From Rikenellaceae bacterium (GTDB taxonomy: Bacteria > Bacteroidota > Bacteroidia > Bacteroidales > Rikenellaceae), in contig SUZV01000013.1 in the NCBI GenBank assembly GCA_015059715.1, positions 28,104-92,103 on the forward strand: a DNA stretch of 64,000 bases. Reading direction: 5' to 3'. The position numbers were made by a program, and so were the translations under genes. Below the pieces are notes generated by a model. That model had not been told where the DNA came from. It made no database searches and was given only the letters and a program-made list of their open reading frames with translations. Below are positions 26,761 to 34,383 of this stretch, piece after piece. The first letter of the stretch is position 1; every line of letters starts with the position of its first letter.

Positions 26761-27085
26761 GTGGTTTAAGGGTAGTTCGCACCTTCGGTGCTAAAGGGTA
26801 GTTTAAGGGTAGTTCGTGCCTGCGGCACTAAAGGGTAGCTAAAGGGTAGCTCGTGCCTGCGGTGCTAAAGGGTGCTGAATTTTCCCTTTAGCTCGTTTTA
26901 ACGAGCGCGCTACACTTTAGCAAGCTATGCTTGCGCCCTACCCTTTAGTGGGCCTTGGCCCACGCACTACACTTAGCTCGTTTTTGCGAGCGCGCTACAC
27001 TTTAGCGAGCTATGCTTGCGTTCTACCCTTTAGTGGGCCTTGGCCCACGCACTACACTTAGCTCGTATTTGCGAGCAAGCTGCCC
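26761..27085. repeat. Variable-stem hairpin repeat array R2
   Basis: This is the larger sister of R1. Three forward hairpin units have stems GCACC/GGTGC (26779-26791), GTGCC/GGCAC (26816-26828) and GTGCC/GGTGC (26853-26865, wobbles). They are followed by the same GCTGAATTTTCCC pivot (26873-26886), then seven reverse units with stems GCTCG/CGAGC, GCAAGC/GCTTGC, GTGGGC/GCCCAC, GCTCG/CGAGC, GCGAGC/GCTTGC, GTGGGC/GCCCAC and GCTCG/CGAGC. Positions 26903-26985 match R1 26041-26123 at 82 of 83 bases in the same orientation. No gene is seen in 26666-27192 apart from this. Confidence 0.85.
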
Positions 27086-27136
27086 TTAATCGCGCCCTCT
27101 CACTCCTTGCTCCTCGTGGTGACGAGAGAAATAGAT

Positions 27137-27168
27137 AAAAAAAAGACACTCGGCCGAAGCCGAGTGCC
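27137..27168 (-). terminator. Terminator of the surface lipoprotein gene
   Basis: A 10-bp stem (27145-27154 with 27159-27168, one wobble) with tetraloop TTCG on the minus strand is followed by eight T residues (27144-27137). Confidence 0.9.
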
Positions 27169-27192
27169 TTTTGAAAAACAATATCTATCTGA

Positions 27193-30100
27193 TTAGTAAA
27201 GCTGAACACCGCAAATAAGTGCGCGACAACCAGTGCTATCAGTAGCAAATGTTACTGTAGAGTCAGCTGTGATACCAGTTACATCTATTGTATAGTAATC
27301 AGTCTCATCATTGAACTCCAATGCAGTAGTATCGTTGTTGTATGGAGGATTACCAGTTGCACCAGTATTTGCCGTCAATGTAAACTCTGTAGCATTATCA
27401 TCAACAGTTACTGTAAGCTTAACGTTCTTATCCTTCCAACCAACAGCGTAGAATGAAAGCTTGCTCTTGCCTGATACGCCTACAGCAGCAGTCTCATAAG
27501 AACCAGCATTTTTTGATGTACCAAGCTTAAGAACATCAATAGTGCCACCATCATGGTTCATAGTCTGCTTATAGGCGTTAGTACCCTGAGTCTGACCAGT
27601 CGATGTGTTTGTAATAGTCTTGCCATCGAACAAGAAGTCCATTGATGTGTATACACCAATTGTGTTCTCTGGAGTCTCTGGGGTAACGCTTGGATCTTTG
27701 TACTCAGCCTGAGATACAGATATAGTTCTGCTATCCTCACCATAAGTGATTGTAATGGTTGTCTCGCGCGCATCACCGCTATTAGCCTCAGCAGTTACTG
27801 TTACAGTATTGCCCTCAAGACTTGTAGTAACCCAATCAGCATTCTTGTTTACAGTGAGAGTAGCTGCTCCATAGGTAGATACGGTAATTGTCTTGCTCTC
27901 GCCATCAGCATCAAAGCTGAGAGAGCTTGGAGCAACACTGAGAATCATAGGAGTATCATCAACCTCTACTAACTCATATAGGGTAGGTAGTACACCAGTC
28001 TCTGTATCATAGCTGCCATAAGAACTATGATTAGACGCATACTGAATGTATTTGTTCATTGTAACATTGGTAATCTTGTATGCATTATCAGACTTCTCAA
28101 CAGTCCATAATGCACCATTCTCTGGACAATTTTCTGCTACATTGAAATTGTTATATTCATCTTTCATGTATAAGAATTTACTATCATACTGCTGAATAGT
28201 GTAACCACCTTCAGTTGTCAAGAAACCAAATGCGCAAGTTGCAGGTAGGCTTATAGTGTTATCAAGTCTTGCAATTGCATTTGTAGTATACATCCATCCA
28301 TAGTTGCCTGAAATGTAATTTCCTGCTATGTTATCTGATACGATAGCATACCACTTGCCACCCTTCATCTCAGTTGCCTGCTTGAAGATGTAGTAAGCAT
28401 CTGGATCAATCGCTGCAAGTACCTCAGGCTCTGTAGTAGGCTCTGCCTCAGTCGTGGCAGTTACAGTACCTCCCTCAGAAGTAGCGAACTGCGTCTCGTC
28501 TGCAGGAATAGCATACACGGTGAATGTGTAATCAGTATCATAATCAAGGCCTTCCTTAACGAAGGTTACCTCTGTCGCACCCTCCACAGGTGTTACAGTC
28601 TCAGAAATACCATCTGTCTCATCGCCAATAAATACTTTGTATGAACCAGCATTCTCAACAGCTTTCCAAGTAAGAGTAACTACATTACCATCAACAGCAG
28701 CATTAACTACTGGAGCGGCAAGAGCTGTAGGCTCCTCAGGCTCAACAACTGGCTCAGCCTCAGTCGTTACTGTGCCATTGTAAGGCTGTGAATTGAGAGT
28801 GTCGTTAGATGCTACAACAGAGTATGTATACTCAGTCTCGTACTCGCCAGTGAATACGTAAGTAGTACCCTCAACGAATACAGGCTTCGCTGTGCCTACG
28901 GTGATACTGTACTTTGTAGCATCCTTAACAGCTGTCCAAGTAAGAGTAACTACATTACCCTCAACAGTAGCCTTAACATCTTCTGGAGTGTCAAGAACCT
29001 TACCGAAAGTAATAGTACCCTCGTAGGTGTAGATAGCGTGACGAACATCCTTCTCCTCAGCAAACTGAAGAACAAGGTCCAAAGTAATCTTGTAGTTGTC
29101 ATCTACAGCCTGGACATTCATCTTACCACCGATAACCTCTACGGCAACCAATGCACGTGTAGTCTCGTTAGCCTGGAGCTCCTCAACGGTGAAGGTATTC
29201 TGACCTGCGACAATATTGCCGTTCTCATCCTTCTCAGCATCCTCTGCCAATACGTAGTTGCCAGTAGCGAGCGCATTGTTAGTAACAGATGCACCATTTA
29301 CAGTAACCTTGAAGTTGTTCTCGCCCTCAACAACGAATGTGTAGTCACCATTAGCGTTAAGCTGGCCAGCACCCCAAGTGTTAATAGTTGTAGTGTTGTC
29401 ATCACCAACACCAATAACAAACTCATCTGCGAAGTTATCGTCGATCTTAATCTGGATATTTGCCTGAGTAGTGAGGATATCACCAATAAGTGTGGTAAGG
29501 TGGTTACGCTGGATAGGAATCTGAGTGTTGAAGTTGTGCTCGTGAATCTTACGTTTATTAATTGCATCCTCGTAAACTGCAATAGTGAAGTTTACAGTAG
29601 TCTGCTCACCCTCAACTGCCAAGAGGTAGTCAGTGAAGAGAGTCTGGTTTGTAGAGAACTCATCGTAACCTGCAGTGTAAGGAATAGTCTTGCTAACCTC
29701 ATAATCATACTTAAGCTCGTCACCTGTCATCTCGGTAGCGTTAAGCTCGCCGTTTACAGCGTTGAATGACTTATAAATCTTCTCAGTGTGGTAAGCAACC
29801 TCTACATAGCCAGGCTTTGAGTAACCAGTGATATAGTCGAGGTCAGTAGCGATAACACGCAACTTAGCAAATGGACGAGTCAAGGTAAGTGTCTCGTTAA
29901 GACCTGTAGTAACCTCGACGTTCTTAGTGATGAAGTACGCATCGCGAATCTCGTTCATAGCACCCCAAGTAGGCTGGTTAGTGATAGCCGAGATGTTGCG
30001 AAGGTCTGCTGTGTTGTAGTAGAGGTCAGCGATAGCGAGCTTGTCAGCAGGCTCTGTAAGCTCTGCGTTGCCCTCAGCTACGAAGTCAGCAAATACAACA

Positions 30101-30471
30101 AACTTGTAGGTACGGTTAGGAACAAGACGCAACTCAAAAGTAGTAGGAGCATACTTGTCCAAGCAGTTAACCAAACGCTCGCGGTAGATAGGCTTGCTGT
30201 TATTAATGCCATCATCATCCTTAGCGTACACCTCAAGGATGTAACGCAAGTCGTAGTTAGCCCAATCTGTGTCATCGAAGAAGTCAATAGCACCATAAGC
30301 ACTATTCTTAGCAGCATTTGTGTCGCCATCGGCGCGTGTAACGCCAAGCTCTGGAGCGTCGATAGTAAGAACAACGTCAGCCAAGTCGCCGTTGCTTACA
30401 ACCTCCACAGACTCATTCTGGCAGGCTACAAAACAGAGAGCCAACGCCAAAAAAGATAGAAACTTTTTCAT
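27193..30471 (-). CDS. Large modular surface lipoprotein with Fn3-like and BACON domains
   Basis: 1092 residues. The lipoprotein signal ends in CFVAC. Residues about 25-370 form a fimbrillin-like region of the kind common in Bacteroidales lipoproteins. Two fibronectin-III-like domains start near 489 and 582 and share DGNVVTLTW-type strands. A domain from about 685 (DPDAYYIFKQATEMKGGKWYAI) is unidentified. A BACON domain occupies about 840-922 (SLSFDADGESKTITVSTYG), and a C-terminal beta-rich domain follows. BACON/Fn3 proteins are usually cell-surface, often glycan- or mucin-binding. The gene is monocistronic, bordered by a terminator and by repeats on both sides, and looks like accessory DNA. 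Confidence 0.85.
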   Translation of the reverse strand: MKKFLSFLALALCFVACQNESVEVVSNGDLADVVLTIDAPELGVTRADGDTNAAKNSAYGAIDFFDDTDWANYDLRYILEVYAKDDDGINNSKPIYRERLVNCLDKYAPTTFELRLVPNRTYKFVVFADFVAEGNAELTEPADKLAIADLYYNTADLRNISAITNQPTWGAMNEIRDAYFITKNVEVTTGLNETLTLTRPFAKLRVIATDLDYITGYSKPGYVEVAYHTEKIYKSFNAVNGELNATEMTGDELKYDYEVSKTIPYTAGYDEFSTNQTLFTDYLLAVEGEQTTVNFTIAVYEDAINKRKIHEHNFNTQIPIQRNHLTTLIGDILTTQANIQIKIDDNFADEFVIGVGDDNTTTINTWGAGQLNANGDYTFVVEGENNFKVTVNGASVTNNALATGNYVLAEDAEKDENGNIVAGQNTFTVEELQANETTRALVAVEVIGGKMNVQAVDDNYKITLDLVLQFAEEKDVRHAIYTYEGTITFGKVLDTPEDVKATVEGNVVTLTWTAVKDATKYSITVGTAKPVFVEGTTYVFTGEYETEYTYSVVASNDTLNSQPYNGTVTTEAEPVVEPEEPTALAAPVVNAAVDGNVVTLTWKAVENAGSYKVFIGDETDGISETVTPVEGATEVTFVKEGLDYDTDYTFTVYAIPADETQFATSEGGTVTATTEAEPTTEPEVLAAIDPDAYYIFKQATEMKGGKWYAIVSDNIAGNYISGNYGWMYTTNAIARLDNTISLPATCAFGFLTTEGGYTIQQYDSKFLYMKDEYNNFNVAENCPENGALWTVEKSDNAYKITNVTMNKYIQYASNHSSYGSYDTETGVLPTLYELVEVDDTPMILSVAPSSLSFDADGESKTITVSTYGAATLTVNKNADWVTTSLEGNTVTVTAEANSGDARETTITITYGEDSRTISVSQAEYKDPSVTPETPENTIGVYTSMDFLFDGKTITNTSTGQTQGTNAYKQTMNHDGGTIDVLKLGTSKNAGSYETAAVGVSGKSKLSFYAVGWKDKNVKLTVTVDDNATEFTLTANTGATGNPPYNNDTTALEFNDETDYYTIDVTGITADSTVTFATDSTGCRALICGVQLY

Positions 30472-30662
30472 TGTGTAATTGTTTAATTGTTTAAAATTGT
30501 TTGTTTATATGTGTTTTGTTTGTGTTGCCACATCCCCCTCGCTATATACGCACAATAAGGGCATAGGCATAGACCATATCCCAAAATTTTGTAGCATATA
30601 CGTAACAGTTTGATAGTTAGATGCTTATTCGTAAAATATCAAACACACTATATTATCCATAG

Positions 30663-30693
30663 CAAAGATAGAAAATAATTAGGTAATTTCCAA
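30663..30693 (-). promoter_or_regulatory. Promoter of the surface lipoprotein gene
   Basis: TATCTTTG on the minus strand (30670-30663) with TTG at 30693-30691, 20 bases upstream. It implies a leader of about 190 nt, long for this genome, in 30472-30660, which is AT-rich with no clear structure. Confidence 0.6.
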
Positions 30694-30764
30694 ATAATTT
30701 ATATCTCTTTATAACTATGTTATAATAGTTGACCGAAATGTGATAATAAAAGTGTTTGGCCTAT

Positions 30765-30935
30765 CGGTGACAGCTAAAGCTTTGTTTCACCTCTCGGTGA
30801 CAGCTAAAGCTGAAAGGGTAGTGCGCTCGCTGTGCGAGCTAAAGGGTAGTTTAAGGGTTTTTGTTGTTGTGAATTGTTGTGATACCCGACCTCTTAATGT
30901 CTTAAAGTCTTAAAGTCCTAAAAAAGACTATAGGA
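30765..30935 (+). repeat. Dispersed composite repeat R3
   Basis: CGGTGACAGCTAAAGC occurs at 30765-30780 and again at 30795-30810. It is followed by AAAGGGTAG and a forward hairpin unit, stem GCTCGC/GCGAGC (30824-30829, 30833-30838), then TAAAGGGTAG. A T/G-rich tail reaches GTGATACCCGACCTC and a short tandem run of TCTTAA-type units ending CCTAAAAAAGAC. The same order is found at 50950-51129. Confidence 0.8.
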
Positions 30936-30956
30936 CAATAAGAGAGTCTGCAAAAA

Positions 30957-30986
30957 CAGCAACGCAGACCTTTGGGTCTGCGTTGC
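30957..30986 (-). terminator. Terminator of the rpsF-rpsR-rplI operon
   Basis: A perfect 12-bp stem (30959-30970 with 30975-30986), 4-base loop, followed on the minus strand by TGTTTTTG. Confidence 0.88.
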
Positions 30987-31011
30987 ACAAGGTGTATATC
31001 CGAATAATTGC

Positions 31012-31449
31012 TTACTCAGCAACAACGGCAAACTTAATAGTAGCCTTAACCTCGCGGTGAAGCTTAGCAGTAGCCTCGAACTCGCCAAGAGTCTTAACAG
31101 ACTCTACAGTGATGTTCTTGCGGTCTACCTCAACGCCCTTCTCCTGCAATGCAGCAGCAAGGTCGGCAGCTGTGATAGCACCGAAGATCTTCTCCTCCTC
31201 AGCCTTAGCTGTGAGTGTGAGGTGAAGGTTGTTGATAGTCTCAGCCAAAGCCTGAGCATCCGCCAAAATCTTAGCGTCCTTGTGTGCGCGCTGACGGAGG
31301 TTCTCAGCCAATACCTTCTTTGCAGAAGCTGTAGCTGCCTTAGCGAAACCCTGAGGAATCAAGTAGTTGTTGGCATAGCCAGGACGCACGTTAACGATGT
31401 CGTTTGCGTAGCCCAAGTTCTCTACGTCTTTGATAAGAATTACTTCCAT
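31012..31449 (-). CDS. rplI: 50S ribosomal protein bL9
   Basis: 145 residues. The N-terminal RNA-binding domain reads MEVILIKDVENLGYANDIVNVRPGYANNYLIPQG, matching bL9. A connecting helix and C-terminal domain follow, near the usual family length. bL9 binds 23S rRNA domain V near the L1 stalk. It is the last gene of the conserved rpsF-rpsR-rplI operon, 18 bases after rpsR, and is followed by a strong terminator. Confidence 0.97.
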   Translation of the reverse strand: MEVILIKDVENLGYANDIVNVRPGYANNYLIPQGFAKAATASAKKVLAENLRQRAHKDAKILADAQALAETINNLHLTLTAKAEEEKIFGAITAADLAAALQEKGVEVDRKNITVESVKTLGEFEATAKLHREVKATIKFAVVAE

Positions 31450-31467
31450 AGTCTTTCCTCCTCTTTA

Positions 31468-31749
31468 TTATTTCATACAATCGGTTACGAATGGAAGGAT
31501 TGCGAGGTGACGAGCACGCTTAACTGCCTGAGCTACCTTCTTCTGGAACTTCTGTGAAGTACCAGTAAGACGACGTGGCAAAATCTTACCCTGCTCGTTA
31601 AGGAACTTCTTCAAAAACTCACCGTCCTTATAATCTACATACTTGATACCAAGCTTCTTAAAGCGACAGTACTTCTTCTTCTTTACGTCTACTGATACGG
31701 GGTTGAGATAACGAATCTCTGATGCACCCTGCTGTGTGTTCTCTGCCAT
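31468..31749 (-). CDS. rpsR: 30S ribosomal protein bS18
   Basis: 93 residues. Diagnostic block: [19 protein letters not shown], then [32 protein letters not shown]. bS18 pairs with bS6 on the 30S platform. It starts 3 bases after the rpsF stop. The cysteine of the YCRFKK motif is retained. Confidence 0.97.
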   Translation of the reverse strand: MAENTQQGASEIRYLNPVSVDVKKKKYCRFKKLGIKYVDYKDGEFLKKFLNEQGKILPRRLTGTSQKFQKKVAQAVKRARHLAILPFVTDCMK

Positions 31750-31752
31750 AGT

Positions 31753-32100
31753 TTACTCCTCCTGTGTTTTGTTAGCAAGCTTAGCACGACGCTTCTGAGA
31801 GTACTCTACTGCGTACTTGTCCTGCTTGAAGGTTAAGAAACGAATGATGCGCTCATCGCGACGATACTGTGTCTCGAGAGTGTTGATGATAGAGCCCTCA
31901 CCAGTAAACTCCACAAGGAAGTAGAAACCGGTAGTCTTCTTCTGAATAGGGTAAGCAAGCTTCTTCAAGCCCCAGTTCTCCACATTCACAATCTGACCGC
32001 CGTTCTCGGTGATTACGCCCTGGAATTTGTCAGCAACCTCCTTCACCTGTGCGTCTGAAAGGACGGGAGTGACAATGAAAACGGTTTCGTAATTGTTCAT
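31753..32100 (-). CDS. rpsF: 30S ribosomal protein bS6
   Basis: 115 residues. The bS6 fold is recognisable from [15 protein letters not shown] at the start, [23 protein letters not shown] in the middle and [13 protein letters not shown] near the end. A short lysine-rich tail follows. It is the first gene of the rpsF-rpsR-rplI operon; its promoter is at 32140-32147. Confidence 0.97.
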   Translation of the reverse strand: MNNYETVFIVTPVLSDAQVKEVADKFQGVITENGGQIVNVENWGLKKLAYPIQKKTTGFYFLVEFTGEGSIINTLETQYRRDERIIRFLTFKQDKYAVEYSQKRRAKLANKTQEE

Positions 32101-32139
32101 ACGTTTAAAAAATTAATTAGTTTTTTGCATAATGCGCTG

Positions 32140-32147
32140 CAAAGGTA
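32140..32147 (-). promoter_or_regulatory. -7 element of the rpsF operon
   Basis: TACCTTTG on the minus strand, giving a leader of about 36 bases that starts in GCAGCGCATTATGC. Confidence 0.65.
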
Positions 32148-32260
32148 CTACTTTTTTTTAATTCTCCAACACTTCGACCAATATTTTTAACCAATACACC
32201 CACCTTTACCTATATAATATTATGGGCACACAGCTCCGCACCCCTAAATGTCCGCCTAAA

Positions 32261-32716
32261 TCAGTTAAATAGCCAGACATAGAAGTTGATATACGAGGCA
32301 AAGAGAATCCAGGCCAAGTAGGGTATCATAAGCAGCGAGGCAAGACGACTTGAACGCCAACTGAGCATTATATAGCTCAGCACAGCAATATCGAGCATTA
32401 GGATTATAGCCAAACCCGATATCGGCGACTCAACAAAGAAAAACATAGGACTCCACAGAAAGTTAAGAGCCAAAATTAGAAACCATAACCCCGTAAAACC
32501 TCTCTCGCCGATGTCCCACAGTCGTCCATACGACAGCCCCGAGCAGATATATAATATGCCCCACGCGATAGGGAAGAGTGCGTTAGGGGGCGTAACACTT
32601 GGCTTGTTAAGGTAGGGATACCACTCAACAAGTGCCTCTCGCTGAAAGATTGACGATATCCATCCAACGACAAAGCATAGCACTATTGGCAGCAGGTAGT
32701 GTAAAAAGCGTCTCAT
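32261..32716 (-). CDS. TspO/MBR-family membrane protein
   Basis: 151 residues with five membrane segments. Family motifs are KPSVTPPNALFPIAWGILY and, in the last helix, PYLAWILFASYINF. TspO proteins bind porphyrins and related ligands and have been linked to tetrapyrrole handling and stress. It is a single minus-strand gene between rpsF and secG. About 200 bases on either side hold no other recognisable gene. Confidence 0.92.
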   Translation of the reverse strand: MRRFLHYLLPIVLCFVVGWISSIFQREALVEWYPYLNKPSVTPPNALFPIAWGILYICSGLSYGRLWDIGERGFTGLWFLILALNFLWSPMFFFVESPISGLAIILMLDIAVLSYIMLSWRSSRLASLLMIPYLAWILFASYINFYVWLFN

Positions 32717-32930
32717 AAGAATATAGTTTTTTTATGTTATTCTTACAGACCCTACAAAGAGTATTCCACAACTGTCGATAGTAGCCTATATTATAGCTGA
32801 ATAGTAAGTCTATTTTGTCGCTCTTTGCCGCGAGCCTAAAGCTACATCTTTTACTCAACCACATAAAAGAACGAGGGTGACTAATTCATTTTTAGTCACC
32901 CTCTCCTCGATTTATATTCGCCTTGTCTGA

Positions 32931-33326
32931 TTACTCAGCTGCCTCCTCGGTAGCAACCTCCTCGGTAGCTACTGTAGCACCCTCAGCATCGGCCTCGATA
33001 ACGATATCCTCCTCACCTACGGTGATAGTCTCGTCTACGACCTTAGTGCCCTCTTCGAGAGCTGCCGATATCTCCTCAGTACCGATGATAGCCTGCTGCT
33101 GTGTTGCCTTAGGCATTGAGATTACTGAGAGAAGAGTGAAGAATACGATGCCAGCAACCATAGCCCACGTAAACTTCTCAAGGAAGTCTGTAGTCTGGCG
33201 AACACCCATAGTCTGGTTTGCAGCTCCAAAGTTTGCAGCCATACCGCTCTTTGGGCTCTGAACCAACACTGCAAGTATCAAAAGGATACTCGCGATAACA
33301 ATCATAATAATACAAAATGTATACAT
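32931..33326 (-). CDS. secG: Preprotein translocase subunit SecG with acidic tail
   Basis: 131 residues. Two membrane segments (about 5-25 and 52-72) flank the family motif LVQSPKSGMAANFGAANQTMGVRQTTDFLEK. SecG supports SecYE-driven export. The C-terminal 55 residues are Ala/Glu/Val-rich and acidic, longer than the proteobacterial form but usual in Bacteroidales. It follows the TPR-like gene by 41 bases in the order sigma54 regulator-lptE-TPR-secG, which is conserved in the phylum. Confidence 0.92.
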   Translation of the reverse strand: MYTFCIIMIVIASILLILAVLVQSPKSGMAANFGAANQTMGVRQTTDFLEKFTWAMVAGIVFFTLLSVISMPKATQQQAIIGTEEISAALEEGTKVVDETITVGEEDIVIEADAEGATVATEEVATEEAAE

Positions 33327-33367
33327 AGAACTTATTATAAATTTAATTATTTCGTTTGGTTATGTAT

Positions 33368-33835
33368 CTATTTACTCCTCCTTTTCTCCTCAATCTTCGC
33401 GATAAGTCCTGCAAAGTAAATACTTTTTTCTGAATTTAGCAAACTTAATTTGCGATAAGTGTCAATTGCTGCGTCATATAACCCCTGATTGAGGTAAATT
33501 TCGGCCAATTCCTCGCTTACCATATCCCCATCATCATCGATTTTCTGTTGCGCAAGGTCCTCGGCAGCTCCCTCCTCGGCAACAATTCGGTAGTCGTCGC
33601 GCTTGAGAAAACGCTCGATAAGGTCCTCGGTGCTTAGGTGGGTAAGTCGCTCGATGTCGACTCCCTTCAGCTCTATAGTGGCAAGTGGACGTAGGGTAGC
33701 GTGCAGATGCGTGATACTATCCTTCGTGTCGCAACCACCTTGCCTTAGGAGCAGCATACGCGCTCCACTCCACCAAGGGTAGTGCTCTAAGGCTCCGATA
33801 AGCTCCTCAATACTATGCTTCGTAGTCTTTGTCAT
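33368..33835 (-). CDS. Hypothetical protein with C-terminal TPR-like helices
   Basis: 155 residues, soluble, no signal peptide. The N-terminal part starting near SIEELIGALEHYPWWSGARMLLL is a helical region often found in Bacteroidetes proteins of this locus. The C terminus (VSEELAEIYLNQGLYDAAIDTYRKLSLLNSEKS) has the look of one tetratricopeptide repeat. It lies between lptE (12-base gap) and secG, a conserved order. I do not recognise a function; a scaffold role in envelope biogenesis would be a guess from context. Confidence 0.8.
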   Translation of the reverse strand: MTKTTKHSIEELIGALEHYPWWSGARMLLLRQGGCDTKDSITHLHATLRPLATIELKGVDIERLTHLSTEDLIERFLKRDDYRIVAEEGAAEDLAQQKIDDDGDMVSEELAEIYLNQGLYDAAIDTYRKLSLLNSEKSIYFAGLIAKIEEKRRSK

Positions 33836-33847
33836 ATCCTTGTAGTT

Positions 33848-34378
33848 TTACCAGTTGCCCGCTGCCGACATATATATATCGTTTACCAAGTCCTCGACAA
33901 TATCCTCGATAAGCTGGTCCTGGACATCGACCAACAGCTGCGCAGCATCGTAGTCGACATACGACGAGAAGGTCTTGTTATTGAACGATAGCGTCTGGTC
34001 TACAGCATTCTGGAAGTTCACCTTTACGGTTATCGTCAGTCTATTTTGCAGCGCGTAGTCGCCACTCGATACCGATGATGTCGTAGAGGTGTAGTTGGTA
34101 ATCTCGCCCTCGAAGGCGAAGTCGCCACCCTCCTCGACCTGCTCTAAACGTGTCTGGCGCGAAAACTTGTCGCGCAGAGCCTCGGTGAGCACGTTGCTGA
34201 GCGTCGGTGCTACCATAGGCGCATTATTCGGAAAGTAGGCTACCGAGAAGGTCTTGGCCTCGGGGGGTATAGAGCCTCCCGAGAGGTTATAGGTGACCTT
34301 GTAGCCGCAACCGCATGCTGCTATCATTATGGTCGCCATCGTGAGGATGGTCCATAGATGTCTATGTAAATATCTCAT
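33848..34378 (-). CDS. lptE: LptE-family outer-membrane lipoprotein
   Basis: About 176 residues. A lipoprotein signal ends near MIAACGCGY, and the mature part (PPEAKTFSVAYFPNNAPMVAPTLSNVLTEALRDKF) matches Bacteroidetes LptE proteins. LptE plugs LptD and helps place lipopolysaccharide in the outer leaflet. The ATG at 34378 is preferred; a GTG at 34384 would overlap the stop of the preceding gene by one base. It is co-transcribed with the sigma54-type activator upstream. Confidence 0.85.
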   Translation of the reverse strand: MRYLHRHLWTILTMATIMIAACGCGYKVTYNLSGGSIPPEAKTFSVAYFPNNAPMVAPTLSNVLTEALRDKFSRQTRLEQVEEGGDFAFEGEITNYTSTTSSVSSGDYALQNRLTITVKVNFQNAVDQTLSFNNKTFSSYVDYDAAQLLVDVQDQLIEDIVEDLVNDIYMSAAGNW

Positions 34379-34383
34379 AATCA

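Noticed and set aside
26666..26782. N-terminal extension of the four-helix-bundle protein
   Set aside because: It crosses the promoter box at 26682-26689 and runs into repeat R2; the ATG at 26665 fits.
25902..27085. Possible CRISPR array
   Set aside because: The constant parts are only about 5-9 bases and the variable parts are palindromic hairpins with units in both orientations; there are no cas genes. CRISPR spacers are not self-complementary.
29038..29769. 243-codon plus-strand open frame
   Set aside because: Antisense inside the surface lipoprotein gene, low-complexity, no domain.
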